From the NCBI RefSeq assembly GCF_900104385.1, contig NZ_FNJA01000002.1, positions 372,001 to 436,000 of the forward strand: DNA of 64,000 bases, written 5' to 3'. A program made the translations under genes and the position numbers. The DNA is from Rhodoferax sp. OV413. GTDB lineage: Bacteria > Pseudomonadota > Gammaproteobacteria > Burkholderiales > Burkholderiaceae_C. Shown here in pieces: positions 9,048 to 19,352 of this stretch. The notes beneath the pieces are model-generated. The model searched no databases. It had not been told where the DNA came from and saw only the letters and a list, made by a program, of their open reading frames with translations. How positions within the stretch are numbered: the first letter of the stretch is position 1; each line of letters opens with the position of its first letter.

Positions 9048-10481
9048 ATGCCCCGCCTTGCCACCAAAATTGTCGCCACCCTGGGCCCCGCCTCCAATAC
9101 CCCAGAGTTGCTGGAGCAAATGATCCGGGCCGGCGTCAATGTCGTGCGCTTGAACTTCAGCCACGGTAAGGCACAAGACCATATCGACCGGGCCATGATG
9201 GTCCGTGATGCCGCCAAGCGCGCTGGCCGTGAAGTGGCCATCATGGCCGACCTGCAAGGCCCGAAGATCCGCGTTGGCAAGTTCGCCGAAGGCAAGGTCA
9301 TGCTGGAGCCCGGCCAGAAATTTGTGCTCGATGCCGCGCGCACCGAGCTGGGTGACATCGGCGCCGTCGGCCTCGACTACAAAGAACTCCCCCGTGAAGT
9401 CAAAGCCGGCGACGTACTGCTGCTGAACGACGGCCTGATCGTCATGGTGGTGGAAGCCGTGCGCGGCGAGGCCGTACACGCCATCGTCAAGCTCGGCGGC
9501 GAGCTGTCGAACAACAAGGGCATCAACAAGCAAGGCGGCGGCCTGACCGCTCCCGCGCTGACCGCCAAGGACATGGACGACATCAAGACCGCCATGTCCT
9601 TCCAGTCCGACTATGTGGCCGTGAGCTTTCCCAAGAACGCCACCGACATGGAAATGGCGCGCCAGCTGTGCAATGTGGCCGCGGCCGAATACCGCCACAA
9701 GCCGGGCCTGATCGCCAAGATCGAACGCGCCGAAGCCATCCCCAACCTGCAAGCCATTCTGGACGCCAGCGACGGCATCATGGTGGCGCGTGGCGACCTG
9801 GCGGTGGAAGTCGGCAATGCCGCCGTGCCCGCGCTGCAAAAACGCATGATCCGTATGGCCCGCGCCAGCGACAAGGTGGTGATCACAGCCACCCAGATGA
9901 TGGAAAGCATGATCACCAACCCGGTGCCCACCCGTGCCGAGGTCAGCGACGTGGCGAATGCCGTGCTCGACGGCACCGATGCCGTGATGCTCAGCGCCGA
10001 AACCGCTGCCGGCAAGTTCCCGCTGGAAACCGTGCTGGAAATGGCCAACATCTGCCGCGAAGCCGAGAAGGCCGAATTCGGCGAACTGGAAGCCGACTTC
10101 AAGGGCAAGACCTTTGACCGTATCGACCAGTCCATCGCCATGGGCGCTTTGTTCACCGCCCAGCATCTGGGCGCCAAGGCCATCGTGGCCATGACCGACA
10201 GCGGCTCCACCGCCTTGTGGATGAGCCGCCACAGCATCCACGTGCCGATCTACGCGCTGACGCCACGCCTGGCGACCCAGCGCAAGATGTGCCTGTACCG
10301 CAATGTGCTGCCTTTGCTGATGGACGCCAGCAGCGACCGTGATACCGCGCTGGAGCAGGCTGAGCGCCATCTCACCAAGCGCGGCATCGTGCAAAGCGGC
10401 GACATCTACGCCATCACCTGTGGCGAGCCCATGGGCGCACCCGGCGGCACCAATATGCTGAAGATCTGCCAGGTCGGCTGA
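9048..10481 (+). CDS. pyk: Pyruvate kinase
   Basis: Converts phosphoenolpyruvate plus ADP to pyruvate plus ATP. At 477 residues it has the normal length. Visible signatures are NFSHG (36-40), ADLQGPKIR (67-75) and the active-site lysine Lys224 in LIAKIERAEA with Glu226. ARGDLAVEV (from 247) and TATQMMESM (metal and substrate loops) follow. The C-terminal effector domain (about 350-477) is present. A ribosome site (CGGAG) lies 9 bases before the ATG. A hairpin without a T-run follows the stop. Confidence 0.97.
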   Translation: MPRLATKIVATLGPASNTPELLEQMIRAGVNVVRLNFSHGKAQDHIDRAMMVRDAAKRAGREVAIMADLQGPKIRVGKFAEGKVMLEPGQKFVLDAARTELGDIGAVGLDYKELPREVKAGDVLLLNDGLIVMVVEAVRGEAVHAIVKLGGELSNNKGINKQGGGLTAPALTAKDMDDIKTAMSFQSDYVAVSFPKNATDMEMARQLCNVAAAEYRHKPGLIAKIERAEAIPNLQAILDASDGIMVARGDLAVEVGNAAVPALQKRMIRMARASDKVVITATQMMESMITNPVPTRAEVSDVANAVLDGTDAVMLSAETAAGKFPLETVLEMANICREAEKAEFGELEADFKGKTFDRIDQSIAMGALFTAQHLGAKAIVAMTDSGSTALWMSRHSIHVPIYALTPRLATQRKMCLYRNVLPLLMDASSDRDTALEQAERHLTKRGIVQSGDIYAITCGEPMGAPGGTNMLKICQVG

Positions 10482-10497
10482 TCTGGCATTGCTTGAT

Positions 10498-10519
10498 GGC
10501 AGGGCCGGGGCGCCCTGCC
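10498..10519. terminator. GC-rich hairpin between converging pyk and eptA
   Basis: GGCAGGGC (10498-10505) pairs with GCCCTGCC (10512-10519). There is no T-run on either side, so termination here would be weak or Rho-assisted. Confidence 0.4.
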
Positions 10520-10534
10520 GCTAGCTTGGCCGGT

Positions 10535-12271
10535 TCAGGCCCCTGCCGCGCAGCTGCGGTACATGTCCAGCGCCGGGCGGTAGACCCCGGTCTGTACCCC
10601 CAGCAATCCCAGCACCGAGTGGAAGAAGTTGTCGTGCGAAATCCGCGCGGCGGCGTTGTGCTGCAGGCAGGCCGGCGTGATGCCGCTGCGCTGTGTGAAG
10701 GCCGGCGACAGCCAGGTGATCCACGGCACATGCTTTTGCACATCAGGCGCTACCGAATAGGGCAGGCCGTGTAGGTAGATATTGTTCTCCCCTAGCGATT
10801 CGCCGTGGTCGGCCACGTACTGCATGGCGGTATCCCATTGGCCCGACTGGGTCTGCAGCCACTGGACCACCGAATTCAGCAGAAAGTCGGTGTAGACGAT
10901 GGTGTTGTCGTAGGCATTGGTGATGCTCTCCTGGCTGCATTCCTGCAGCGCGCTGCTCAGGCATTCGGGGCCGAATTTCTTGAACTCCGCCGGGCTGCGG
11001 TGGCTGTAGGCCGGACCATGGCCGCCCATCTGGTGCAGTACCACCACCACGCCCTTGGCGCGGGCGGCGGCGGGCAAGGCCGCAATCCGCTGCTCCAGCC
11101 CGTGCAGCATCACCGCGTCAAAGCATTCATTGCCGTCGCAGAAGCCGGGCACCGGCACCCCGGTGGTGCTGGCGCTGGGCACGCGGTCGCACACGCCTTT
11201 GCAGCCGGCCTGGTTGTCCACCCACAGCACGGCCAGGCCGGCATGCTGCAGCACGTCGAGCAGGCCTTCGGTATCGGCGTCCCGCGCGCCATAGGCTTCG
11301 CGGCCCAGCGGCGAGAACATGCAGGGCACGGATGCGGCGGTGCTGGTACCGCAGGACCAGGCGTTGGTATAGCTGACCATCAGGCCGTTGCGCGCCTGGG
11401 CCTGCAGCAGCGGTGTGGTGTTGCGGGCATAGCCGTTGATGCCGAAGTTGCCGCTGCGCGCTGTTTCGCCCAGCACCAGTACCACCAGCGGAGGCCGGGC
11501 GCTGGGGCTGTTGGTTGCAGCCAGCTTGGCATCTTCGCCCAGCGGTTGCAGAGGCCCCGCATGCTGGGTGGGCTTGGCCAGCCGGCCCATGGCGTAGACG
11601 CTGTTCAGCGGGTTGATCAGGTAGCGCAGCTGGGTGTGGTTGCGCATCAGCCCCGCCAGATTCTGAAAAATAATGCCTGTGGCGCCCACAGATACTGCGA
11701 CAAATGCTATTAAAAATAGAGCATTCTTGAGCTGTGCCTTCAGCCCTTGCGGATAGCGCACCTGCAGTCGCCAGAGCCACCAGGCCGGCACTACGGCCAG
11801 CCCGAACACGGTCAGGGCCAGCCGCCAGTGCAGGAGGTCGGTGACTTCGCGCACATCGGTTTGCAGCGCATTGGTCAGCATGGTGGCATCGATCACGATG
11901 CCATAGCTCTGCATGAAATAGCTACCAAAGGCCGCCATCAGTAGCAGCAGGGTCAGCACCGGCTTGAGCAGCCAGCGCGGCGCCAGCAGGGTCAGCAGCG
12001 ACACCAGGGTGCCGAGCAAGGCGGCAATGCCCACACCCAGGCCGAGGGCTAGACGTAGCCCGGCCGTGCCTTGCAGCGAGCCCAGCTGGTGCAGCGCCTG
12101 CCACAGGGCCAGATTGCCCACGCTGGCCATCCATAGGCACAGCAGAGCGCTTACCGCCTGCGGGTGCCAGCCGGGTTGGGAGGGAGTGCGCCAGCGCATG
12201 GACCAGCGGCCGGGCAGAATGACATGGCCGGTTTGGCCGCGCGCAGAGCGCCGTAATTCAGGCGCGTGCAT
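10535..12271 (-). CDS. eptA: Lipid A phosphoethanolamine transferase (EptA family)
   Basis: Inner-membrane enzyme that moves phosphoethanolamine from phosphatidylethanolamine to lipid A, lowering negative charge and cationic-peptide binding. The protein has 578 residues: about five membrane segments in residues 40-205, then a periplasmic sulfatase-type domain. Glu269 (VLGETAR) and the nucleophile Thr309 (CGTSTAASVP) are in place, with a C-terminal DHGES metal motif. Many cysteines suit periplasmic disulfides. The start (ATG 12271) has the ribosome site GCAGGAG and overlaps the PAP2 gene by 14 bases. The operon faces a PmrAB-like regulator pair across a PmrA-type box. One membrane segment is encoded by a repeat-like stretch. 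Confidence 0.92.
   Translation of the reverse strand: MHAPELRRSARGQTGHVILPGRWSMRWRTPSQPGWHPQAVSALLCLWMASVGNLALWQALHQLGSLQGTAGLRLALGLGVGIAALLGTLVSLLTLLAPRWLLKPVLTLLLLMAAFGSYFMQSYGIVIDATMLTNALQTDVREVTDLLHWRLALTVFGLAVVPAWWLWRLQVRYPQGLKAQLKNALFLIAFVAVSVGATGIIFQNLAGLMRNHTQLRYLINPLNSVYAMGRLAKPTQHAGPLQPLGEDAKLAATNSPSARPPLVVLVLGETARSGNFGINGYARNTTPLLQAQARNGLMVSYTNAWSCGTSTAASVPCMFSPLGREAYGARDADTEGLLDVLQHAGLAVLWVDNQAGCKGVCDRVPSASTTGVPVPGFCDGNECFDAVMLHGLEQRIAALPAAARAKGVVVVLHQMGGHGPAYSHRSPAEFKKFGPECLSSALQECSQESITNAYDNTIVYTDFLLNSVVQWLQTQSGQWDTAMQYVADHGESLGENNIYLHGLPYSVAPDVQKHVPWITWLSPAFTQRSGITPACLQHNAAARISHDNFFHSVLGLLGVQTGVYRPALDMYRSCAAGA
11672..11725 (-). repeat. Repeat-family copy inside eptA
   Basis: On the minus strand this reads GCTCTATTTTTAATAGCATT, then TGTCGCAGTATCTG and TGGGCGCCACAGGC. 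It resembles the family outline (TTTTTGATAGCTGCTAGCGCA ... AGCGCTAGAGGC). It is in frame and encodes ALFLIAFVAVSVGATG, the last N-terminal membrane segment of EptA. Confidence 0.45.
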
Positions 12272-12929
12272 AGCGGTCTCCTGCAAGGAGTTGATGTAAC
12301 TTATTCCCCAACCACGCCACTGTCCAGCACAGCCAGGCGCTCCATAGCGTGTGGCTGGTGTAGTGCGCGCCGCGCATCTGCTGGGCCAGGCCAAACACCG
12401 TGCCCGCCAGCAGCGAACCGACCAGCCAGCGCCGGGCGATGTGCGGCTGGTCCAGGTAGACGAAATAGCCGCCCAGGAAAGAGAAGCCCGCCGTGGCGTG
12501 ACCGGCCGGGAAGCAATGGCCGCTGCCGCCGTCGGGCGTGGTCCACTGCCAGTGCGATACATGCTGGGCTACGCCGCCGAACACATGCATGTCCCAGGGG
12601 CAGCTGCTGGCACTGGTGGATTTGATGATGGACACCGCCAGCGCGCCGACGATGGGCGTCACCGCCAGCTGGATGCGGCGGGCGGTGGAGAGCCGGCGCA
12701 GCGGGCCGAACGGCAGCACCGCGCCAACGCACAGTGCCAGCACCAGTGCCCAGGCCAGGAAGCGCCCGCCTTCGTGGAACACCGTGCTCATCACCCAGTC
12801 GTCGCGCAGCGCAAAGCCCTGGGCCGTGCCGAACCAGGCAGCGACCGGCACATCCCAGCCCGAGGTGTCCCATGCGAGCAGCGCGCCCAGGGCCAGAACG
12901 GTGGCCCACCCTTGTTTTTCGTTTTGCAT
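12258..12929 (-). CDS. PAP2-family membrane phosphatase
   Basis: Membrane phosphatase of 223 residues with about five hydrophobic segments. The PAP2 active-site motifs are recognisable but modified: KSTSASSCPWD near residue 103 (for KxxxxxxRP), PAGHATAGF near 142 (for PSGH) and MRGAHYTSHTLW near 187 (for SRxxxxxHxxxD, with the usual Asp missing). Proteins of this type next to eptA act on lipid A or undecaprenyl phosphates (LpxE, LpxF or LpxT relatives); which one applies is not clear. It is the first gene of the leftward operon that ends with eptA and is controlled from the PmrA-type box at 12954-12970. Confidence 0.85.
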   Translation of the reverse strand: MQNEKQGWATVLALGALLAWDTSGWDVPVAAWFGTAQGFALRDDWVMSTVFHEGGRFLAWALVLALCVGAVLPFGPLRRLSTARRIQLAVTPIVGALAVSIIKSTSASSCPWDMHVFGGVAQHVSHWQWTTPDGGSGHCFPAGHATAGFSFLGGYFVYLDQPHIARRWLVGSLLAGTVFGLAQQMRGAHYTSHTLWSAWLCWTVAWLGNKLHQLLAGDRYARA

Positions 12930-12953
12930 GGGGGCCGAGTCTTGGGGCCGCGC

Positions 12954-12970
12954 ATTAAGCCATCCTTAAG
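12954..12970 (-). promoter_or_regulatory. PmrA/BasR-type box
   Basis: On the minus strand: CTTAAG, five bases, CTTAAT. This is a full match to the known PmrA direct-repeat consensus (C/T)TTAA(G/T)-N5-(C/T)TTAA(G/T). It lies 25 bases upstream of the PAP2-eptA operon and 38 bases upstream of the response-regulator ATG on the other strand, so it could control both directions. Confidence 0.8.
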
Positions 12971-13007
12971 GCCTTGCCAATGTCCAATGCCCCGCACAAT
13001 AGAGCCC

Positions 13008-13688
13008 ATGCGAATCTTGGTAGTAGAAGACGACACAGGCATAGCGCTGGGTCTCAACGTAGGCCTGCGCCAACGCGGCTATGCCGTGGATGTGGTGGGC
13101 AGCCTGGCCGATGCCTGGAGCGCGCTGCGTGTCGAGCCCTTCGACCTGGTGTTGCTGGACCTGGGCTTGCCCGACGGCGATGGCAGCAGCCTGCTGCACA
13201 AGCTGCGCGGCAATACAGCCGGCCTGCCCGATGCCCACACCCCGGTGCTGATCATGACCGCGCGCGATGCTGTGGCTTCGCGCATCGAAGGCCTGGACTC
13301 AGGCGCCGACGACTACGTGACCAAGCCCTTCGACCCCGACGAACTGGAGGCCCGCATGCGCGCGCTGCTGCGCCGCTCGGCCGGCCGGGCCCAGCCGCTG
13401 ATCACCCGCGGCGATCTGGTGCTGAACCCTGCGACCCGCGCGGTACAGCTGGCCGGGCAGCCGGTGGCGCTATCGGGCCGTGAATACGCGGTCTTGCTGG
13501 CCCTGCTGCAGGCCCGTGGCCGGGTCCTGTCGCGGGCCCAGATTGAAACCACGCTGTACAGCTTCGACCAGCTGCTGGACAGCAATGCGATCGAGGTGCA
13601 TATCCACCATCTGCGCAGAAAACTCGGCTCCCAGATGATCCACACCTTGCGCGGCGTCGGCTACTTTGTGCCGCAGGAGCCCGCATGA
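13008..13688 (+). CDS. PmrA/QseB-like response regulator
   Basis: OmpR/PhoB-type regulator of 226 residues. The receiver domain has Asp8 and Asp9, phospho-acceptor Asp51 (LVLLDLGLPDGDG), and Lys near 105 (DYVTKPFD). The C-terminal winged helix occupies about residues 130-222 and ends in the RRKLGSQMIHTLRGVGYF signature. The ATG at 13008 opens the standard MRILVVEDD. The stop overlaps the sensor-kinase start (ATGA). The PmrA-type box upstream and the divergent eptA operon make a lipid A-modification regulator (PmrA-like) the best reading. Confidence 0.92.
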   Translation: MRILVVEDDTGIALGLNVGLRQRGYAVDVVGSLADAWSALRVEPFDLVLLDLGLPDGDGSSLLHKLRGNTAGLPDAHTPVLIMTARDAVASRIEGLDSGADDYVTKPFDPDELEARMRALLRRSAGRAQPLITRGDLVLNPATRAVQLAGQPVALSGREYAVLLALLQARGRVLSRAQIETTLYSFDQLLDSNAIEVHIHHLRRKLGSQMIHTLRGVGYFVPQEPA

Positions 13689-15052
13689 ATCCCGGCGGCA
13701 GCTCACTCACCCGGCATCTGCTGGTCTGGGCCCTGGGGGCTTTGTTGCTGGTCTGGGCCGGCTTCATGGCGGTGGGTGTGCAGACCGGTCTGCACGAGGC
13801 CGACGAACTCACCGACGGCCATCTGGCCAGCGTGTCCGCTTTGCTGCTGCACCAGCAGGGCGGCGTTTTCCTATCCAATGGCGCCCGGCCGGCACCCGAG
13901 GGCTATGCCGAACTCAAGAGCCACGACTACCAGCAGTCACTGAGCGTGGTGGTCTGGGATACCGCGGGCCGGGTGCTGACCCATACCGGGGCCGCGGTAT
14001 TGCCGCCGTTTTCGCAGAGCGAAGGCTTTGCCGACCTGGAGCTGGGCCCCCAGGCCGAGCGCTGGCGCAGCTTTGCCCGCTGGGACGCCGAGGGCCCGGC
14101 GCGTTCGCGCCGCGTCATGGTGTTGCTGAGCGTCGACGAGCGTGACGACCTGGCCTGGGACATTGCCGAGCAGGTGGCCTTGCCCGGCCTGTGGCTGCTG
14201 CCGGTGGTGGCGCTGGCGTTGGGTCTGGCCATCCGGCGCGGCCTGCGTCCGCTGCACCTGCTGTCGGCCGACGTGCATGCGCTGGACGTGGCCCAGGCCA
14301 GCACCCTGCAGGCCCGGCATCCGCACGCCGAGTTCGAGGCGGTGGTGGCGGCCATCAACATCCTGGTCGAACGCCAGCAGGCGGCGCTGCAGCGCGAGCG
14401 CTCGCTGGCCGACGAGGTGGCGCACGAGCTGCGTACCCCCCTGGCCTCGCTGGCGCTGCTGGCGCGCGCCTTGCAAGGCCCGCTGTCGCCGGCCGAGCGC
14501 GCGCAGAGCCTGCAGCAGCTGGAGGCCGATGCCCTGCGCGCCGGAGAGGTGGTGAACCAGCTGCTGGTGCTGGCCCGCACCAGCCGGGTTGAGCTGGCCG
14601 AATCGGCCGAGCCGGTGGACCTGCTGGCCCTGGCCCAGCGGGTGGTGGCCGAATACGCCCAAAGCGCCTGGCAAAGCGGCCATGTGCTCAGCGTCAGCGG
14701 TGATGCGCTGCCGGCGGTGTCCGGCCACCCGGTATTGGTCGAGCTGGCGTTGCGCAACCTGGTGGAAAACGCCTTGCGCCATACCCCGCGCGGCACCGAA
14801 GTCGAAGTGCAGACCGGCCACAGCGCGGCATTGGCTTGGCTGCAGGTATGTGACACCGGGGCCGCCAGCGGCCAGGCCAAGCCGGTGGACGCGCTGGGCC
14901 TGGGCCACAAAATTGTCAGTCGGGTGGCCGAAGTGCATGCGGGCAGATTTGAGCCAATTGCGCCCGAAAACGGCGTATCGGGTAGCCAAACCCACTGGCA
15001 AACTTGTTATCGGTTGTCTTTTGCCATCCCGCTGCCCGTGGGGGGCCGCTAG
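13685..15052 (+). CDS. Sensor histidine kinase, PmrB/QseC-like
   Basis: Membrane sensor of 455 residues. Membrane segments at about 13-33 and 165-183 bracket a periplasmic domain of about 130 residues. The dimerisation box DEVAHELRTPLA has phospho-acceptor His247. The N-box ALRNLVENALRHT falls near residue 352, and a shortened ATP lid has CDTGAA in place of the usual DxGxGI and GLGHKIV as the G2 box. The degenerate G1 box is notable but occurs in QseC/PmrB-like kinases. It is co-translated with the regulator upstream. The periplasmic signal is unknown. Confidence 0.9.
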   Translation: MNPGGSSLTRHLLVWALGALLLVWAGFMAVGVQTGLHEADELTDGHLASVSALLLHQQGGVFLSNGARPAPEGYAELKSHDYQQSLSVVVWDTAGRVLTHTGAAVLPPFSQSEGFADLELGPQAERWRSFARWDAEGPARSRRVMVLLSVDERDDLAWDIAEQVALPGLWLLPVVALALGLAIRRGLRPLHLLSADVHALDVAQASTLQARHPHAEFEAVVAAINILVERQQAALQRERSLADEVAHELRTPLASLALLARALQGPLSPAERAQSLQQLEADALRAGEVVNQLLVLARTSRVELAESAEPVDLLALAQRVVAEYAQSAWQSGHVLSVSGDALPAVSGHPVLVELALRNLVENALRHTPRGTEVEVQTGHSAALAWLQVCDTGAASGQAKPVDALGLGHKIVSRVAEVHAGRFEPIAPENGVSGSQTHWQTCYRLSFAIPLPVGGR

Positions 15053-15120
15053 AATTGGCGTAGTTACCAAGCGGTTACCAAACTGCTCTGCCCCCTTCTC
15101 AACTCTCTGGAACTACCACC

Positions 15121-16185
15121 ATGGCACTCGTCTCTATGCGCGAACTGCTGGACCATGCGGCCGTCAACGGCTATGGCATCCCGGCTTTTAACGTCAACAA
15201 CCTGGAGCAAGTCCAGGCGGTCATGTCGGCCGCCGAGGAAGTCGGCGCGCCGGTGATCCTGCAAGCCAGCGCCGGCGCACGCAAGTACGCAGGCGAGCCC
15301 TTCATCAAGCATCTGATCCAGGCCGCGGCCGAGATGTACCCGCACATTCCCCTGGTGATGCACCAGGACCATGGCACCACTCCCGAAATCTGCCAGGGCG
15401 CGCTGAACCTGGGCTTTGGCTCGGTGATGATGGATGGCTCGCTGATGGCCGATGGCAAGACGCCTTCGTCTTTCGACTACAACGTCGATGTGACGCAGAA
15501 GGTCGTGGCCATGGCCCACAGGATCGGTGCCACGGTGGAGGGCGAACTGGGCTGCCTGGGCAACCTGGAAACCGGCGAAGCCGGTGAGGAAGACGGTATC
15601 GGCGCCGAGGGCAAGCTGGACCACAGCCAGATGCTGACCGACCCCGAGGAAGCTGCCCAGTTCGTCAAGGCCACCCAGCTCGACGCCCTGGCCATCGCCA
15701 TCGGCACCAGCCACGGCGCCTACAAGTTCAGCCGCCCGCCTACCGGCGACATCCTGGCCATCAGCCGCGTCAAGGAAATCCACGCGCGTATTCCCAACAC
15801 CCACCTGGTGATGCACGGCTCCTCCAGCGTGCCGCAGGAGCTGCTGGCCCTGATCAACCAGTACGGCGGCAAGATGAAGGAAACCTACGGCGTGCCGGTC
15901 AAGGAAATCCAGGAAGCCATCAAGCACGGCGTGCGCAAGATCAACATCGACACCGATATCCGCCTGGCCATGACCGCCGCGGTGCGCAAGTTCCTGGCCG
16001 AGAACCCCGACAAGTTCGACGCCCGCGAATGGCTGAAGCCCGCGCGCGAGGCTGCCAAGGCCGTCGCCAAGCAACGCTACCTGGAGTTCGGCTGCGAAGG
16101 CCAGGGCAGCAAGATCAAGGGCATTCCTCTGCAGGTGGTGGCGGCCCAATACGCCGACGGCCTGCTGGCCCAGGTCGTCACCTGA
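15121..16185 (+). CDS. fba: Fructose-1,6-bisphosphate aldolase, class II
   Basis: Zinc aldolase that splits or forms fructose 1,6-bisphosphate in glycolysis, gluconeogenesis and the Calvin cycle. The protein has 354 residues, the long class IIB (CbbA-like) size. VMHQDHG (residues 79-85) carries a zinc histidine. [37 protein letters not shown] and [11 protein letters not shown] are the expected substrate and metal loops. It lies on the same strand as pgk and pyk. A small hairpin (16195-16210) follows the stop. Confidence 0.97.
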   Translation: MALVSMRELLDHAAVNGYGIPAFNVNNLEQVQAVMSAAEEVGAPVILQASAGARKYAGEPFIKHLIQAAAEMYPHIPLVMHQDHGTTPEICQGALNLGFGSVMMDGSLMADGKTPSSFDYNVDVTQKVVAMAHRIGATVEGELGCLGNLETGEAGEEDGIGAEGKLDHSQMLTDPEEAAQFVKATQLDALAIAIGTSHGAYKFSRPPTGDILAISRVKEIHARIPNTHLVMHGSSSVPQELLALINQYGGKMKETYGVPVKEIQEAIKHGVRKINIDTDIRLAMTAAVRKFLAENPDKFDAREWLKPAREAAKAVAKQRYLEFGCEGQGSKIKGIPLQVVAAQYADGLLAQVVT

Positions 16186-16281
16186 GACCTGTCGGGCGGT
16201 GCACACCGCCGCGTCAAAGGGATGGCGCAGAATGCGGGCTGGCTGTGCGCAGCCGGCTTGTTCCACTCTTAAGGACTCACC

Positions 16282-16752
16282 ATGGGCTTACTTGACTCGG
16301 TACTCGGCGCGGTTTTGAACAACGGCGACCAACAGCAGCAGCCGCAAGGCGGTGCAGGCGGCCTGGGCGGCATCATCGGCATGCTGGCCAGCAACCCCCA
16401 GCTGATCCAGGTGGTGGTGGGCATGCTGGGCAACAACAGCAGCCAGGGCGGACTAGGCGGTTTGGCCGACAAGTTCGGCCAGGCCGGCATGGGCGACGTG
16501 CTGGCGTCCTGGGTCGGCAGCGGCCAGAACCAACCGATTTCAGGCGAGCAGCTGAGCAATGTGCTGGGCTCCGACGCCTTGGCTGGCATTGCCGCCCAGC
16601 TGGGCCTGCAGCCGCAGGAAGCTGCTGGTCAGCTGGCGCAGGTGCTACCCGGCGTGGTGGACCAGCTCACCCCGCAGGGCCAGGCCCCCGCAGCCGGCCT
16701 TGGCGACAGCAACGACCTGTTCGGCATGCTGGGCGGTTTGCTGCAAAAATAA
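16282..16752 (+). CDS. YidB-family (DUF937) protein
   Basis: Glycine- and glutamine-rich 156-residue protein matching the YidB/DUF937 outline: MGLLDSVLGAVL start, GGLGGIIGML, then a C-terminal module with GEQLSNVLGSDALAGIAAQLG and a LGGLLQK end. The function of the family is unknown; homologues are small soluble proteins. A ribosome site (AAGGA) precedes the ATG. No operon partner is evident; a family hairpin follows the stop. Confidence 0.85.
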   Translation: MGLLDSVLGAVLNNGDQQQQPQGGAGGLGGIIGMLASNPQLIQVVVGMLGNNSSQGGLGGLADKFGQAGMGDVLASWVGSGQNQPISGEQLSNVLGSDALAGIAAQLGLQPQEAAGQLAQVLPGVVDQLTPQGQAPAAGLGDSNDLFGMLGGLLQK

Positions 16753-16796
16753 TAGCTGCTCGCGCAGGTGCTGCCTGCGCTAGAGCCCTAATTTCT
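16749..16796. repeat. Intergenic hairpin repeat (copy 1)
   Basis: AATAGCTGCT, then arms GCGCAGG (16762-16768) and CCTGCGC (16774-16780), then TAGAGCCCTAATTT. It sits between the converging yidB and M20 peptidase genes. Confidence 0.7.
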
Positions 16797-16803
16797 TTAA
16801 ATT

Positions 16804-18297
<1,494 letters not shown>

Positions 18298-18379
18298 GGG
18301 AGCTCCTGGCGGCGGCAAAACCGCTATTGCACCACAAGGCTACCGCCAGCGCCTGCTGCGGTGCTGCCTGCCGCGGTGC

Positions 18380-19276
18380 TCAGGGGGCTACGAAGGCCGC
18401 CACCGCGGCCAGCACGCCCGGGTCTTGCAGCATGCGCCGGTGGCCCAGGCCCTGGGTCTCGACCAGGCGTGCGCCGGGTATGGCCTGGCTGTAGGCCAAG
18501 CCATCGGCAAAGCGGTTCACCCGGTCGCCGCGGTCGTGTACCACCAGGGTCTGGGCGCGGATGCGCGGCCCCACGGCGGCGGGCTCGAACTGGGTCATCA
18601 CCACGCCTTCGCGGGCTTCCAGGCGCTGCTGTAGAGCGGCCCGCAGGGCTTCGCGCAGGCCGAACACCTGGGCGAACTGGTGGGTGTATTGGCGCGGCGA
18701 CGCTGGCGGCGCCAGCAGCACCAGCTTGGCCGCCGGCAGGCCGCGTGCCAGCGCAAACGCCGCCGCATTGGCGCCCAGCGAATGCGCGACCACCGCCTGC
18801 AGCGGCTGGCCGTCTTGCAGCAGGCGGGCGCTGACGTAGTCGATGGCCCGGCTGAACTGCGCCAGGTTGCTGGTCTGGCCGTCGCTGCGGCCATGGGCCG
18901 GCATTTCTACCAGCACCGGGTGCAGGCCTTGGGCGGCCAGGGCCTGGGCCAGCGGCAGCATCTGGGCCGCATGGCCGCCCCAGCCGTGCAGCAGCAAGAC
19001 GGCAGGGGCTTGGGCCGCTGCGGGCAGGCTGTACACCGTCAGGCTGGCCTGCTCGAAGCCCCAGCGCTCGGTCTGCCAGGCGGAACCCCAAGTGTGGTGG
19101 CGGCCAAGCCATTTGAGTGGCAGCGGCGTGCCGAACAAGCGGTAGGCCGAGCGCAGCGCCAATGCGGGCGATACCTGCTGGACTGCGCGCAGACCCCAGC
19201 GCAAGAAGCGTGTCATTGCGTGGGTGTCGTAGTAGGTGGCCGTCGTAGAGGCAGCGGGGAGCGAGGTATCGGTCAT
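18380..19276 (-). CDS. Alpha/beta hydrolase
   Basis: Serine hydrolase of 298 residues. The oxyanion loop LLLHGWGGHA, nucleophile motif AHSLGANA, acid VVHDRGDR and base GLGHRRM form a complete triad in the usual order. The start at 19276 follows AAGGACC; a longer frame upstream would run through the operator. The gene lies just downstream of a TetR-type gene on the same strand, and both are preceded by the same operator sequence. The hydrolase is therefore the likely target of that repressor. The substrate is unknown. Confidence 0.87.
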   Translation of the reverse strand: MTDTSLPAASTTATYYDTHAMTRFLRWGLRAVQQVSPALALRSAYRLFGTPLPLKWLGRHHTWGSAWQTERWGFEQASLTVYSLPAAAQAPAVLLLHGWGGHAAQMLPLAQALAAQGLHPVLVEMPAHGRSDGQTSNLAQFSRAIDYVSARLLQDGQPLQAVVAHSLGANAAAFALARGLPAAKLVLLAPPASPRQYTHQFAQVFGLREALRAALQQRLEAREGVVMTQFEPAAVGPRIRAQTLVVHDRGDRVNRFADGLAYSQAIPGARLVETQGLGHRRMLQDPGVLAAVAAFVAP

Positions 19277-19301
19277 GGCGTGGTCCTTGGGGTGGATGAA
19301 T

Positions 19302-19320
19302 GGCACGAGTGTGCGAAATT
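19302..19320. promoter_or_regulatory. TetR operator, copy in front of the hydrolase gene
   Basis: GCACGAGTGTGC followed by GAAATT. It is the same 18-base pattern found before the TetR gene (19967-19985), with one differing base. It lies between the TetR stop and the hydrolase start. Confidence 0.7.
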
Positions 19321-19352
19321 TGGATAAGAAAAACCGCGGGATGGCTGTTGGC

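Noticed and set aside
9024-10394. 456-codon open frame antisense to pyk
   Set aside because: Shadow of pyruvate kinase; no ribosome site and no recognisable family.
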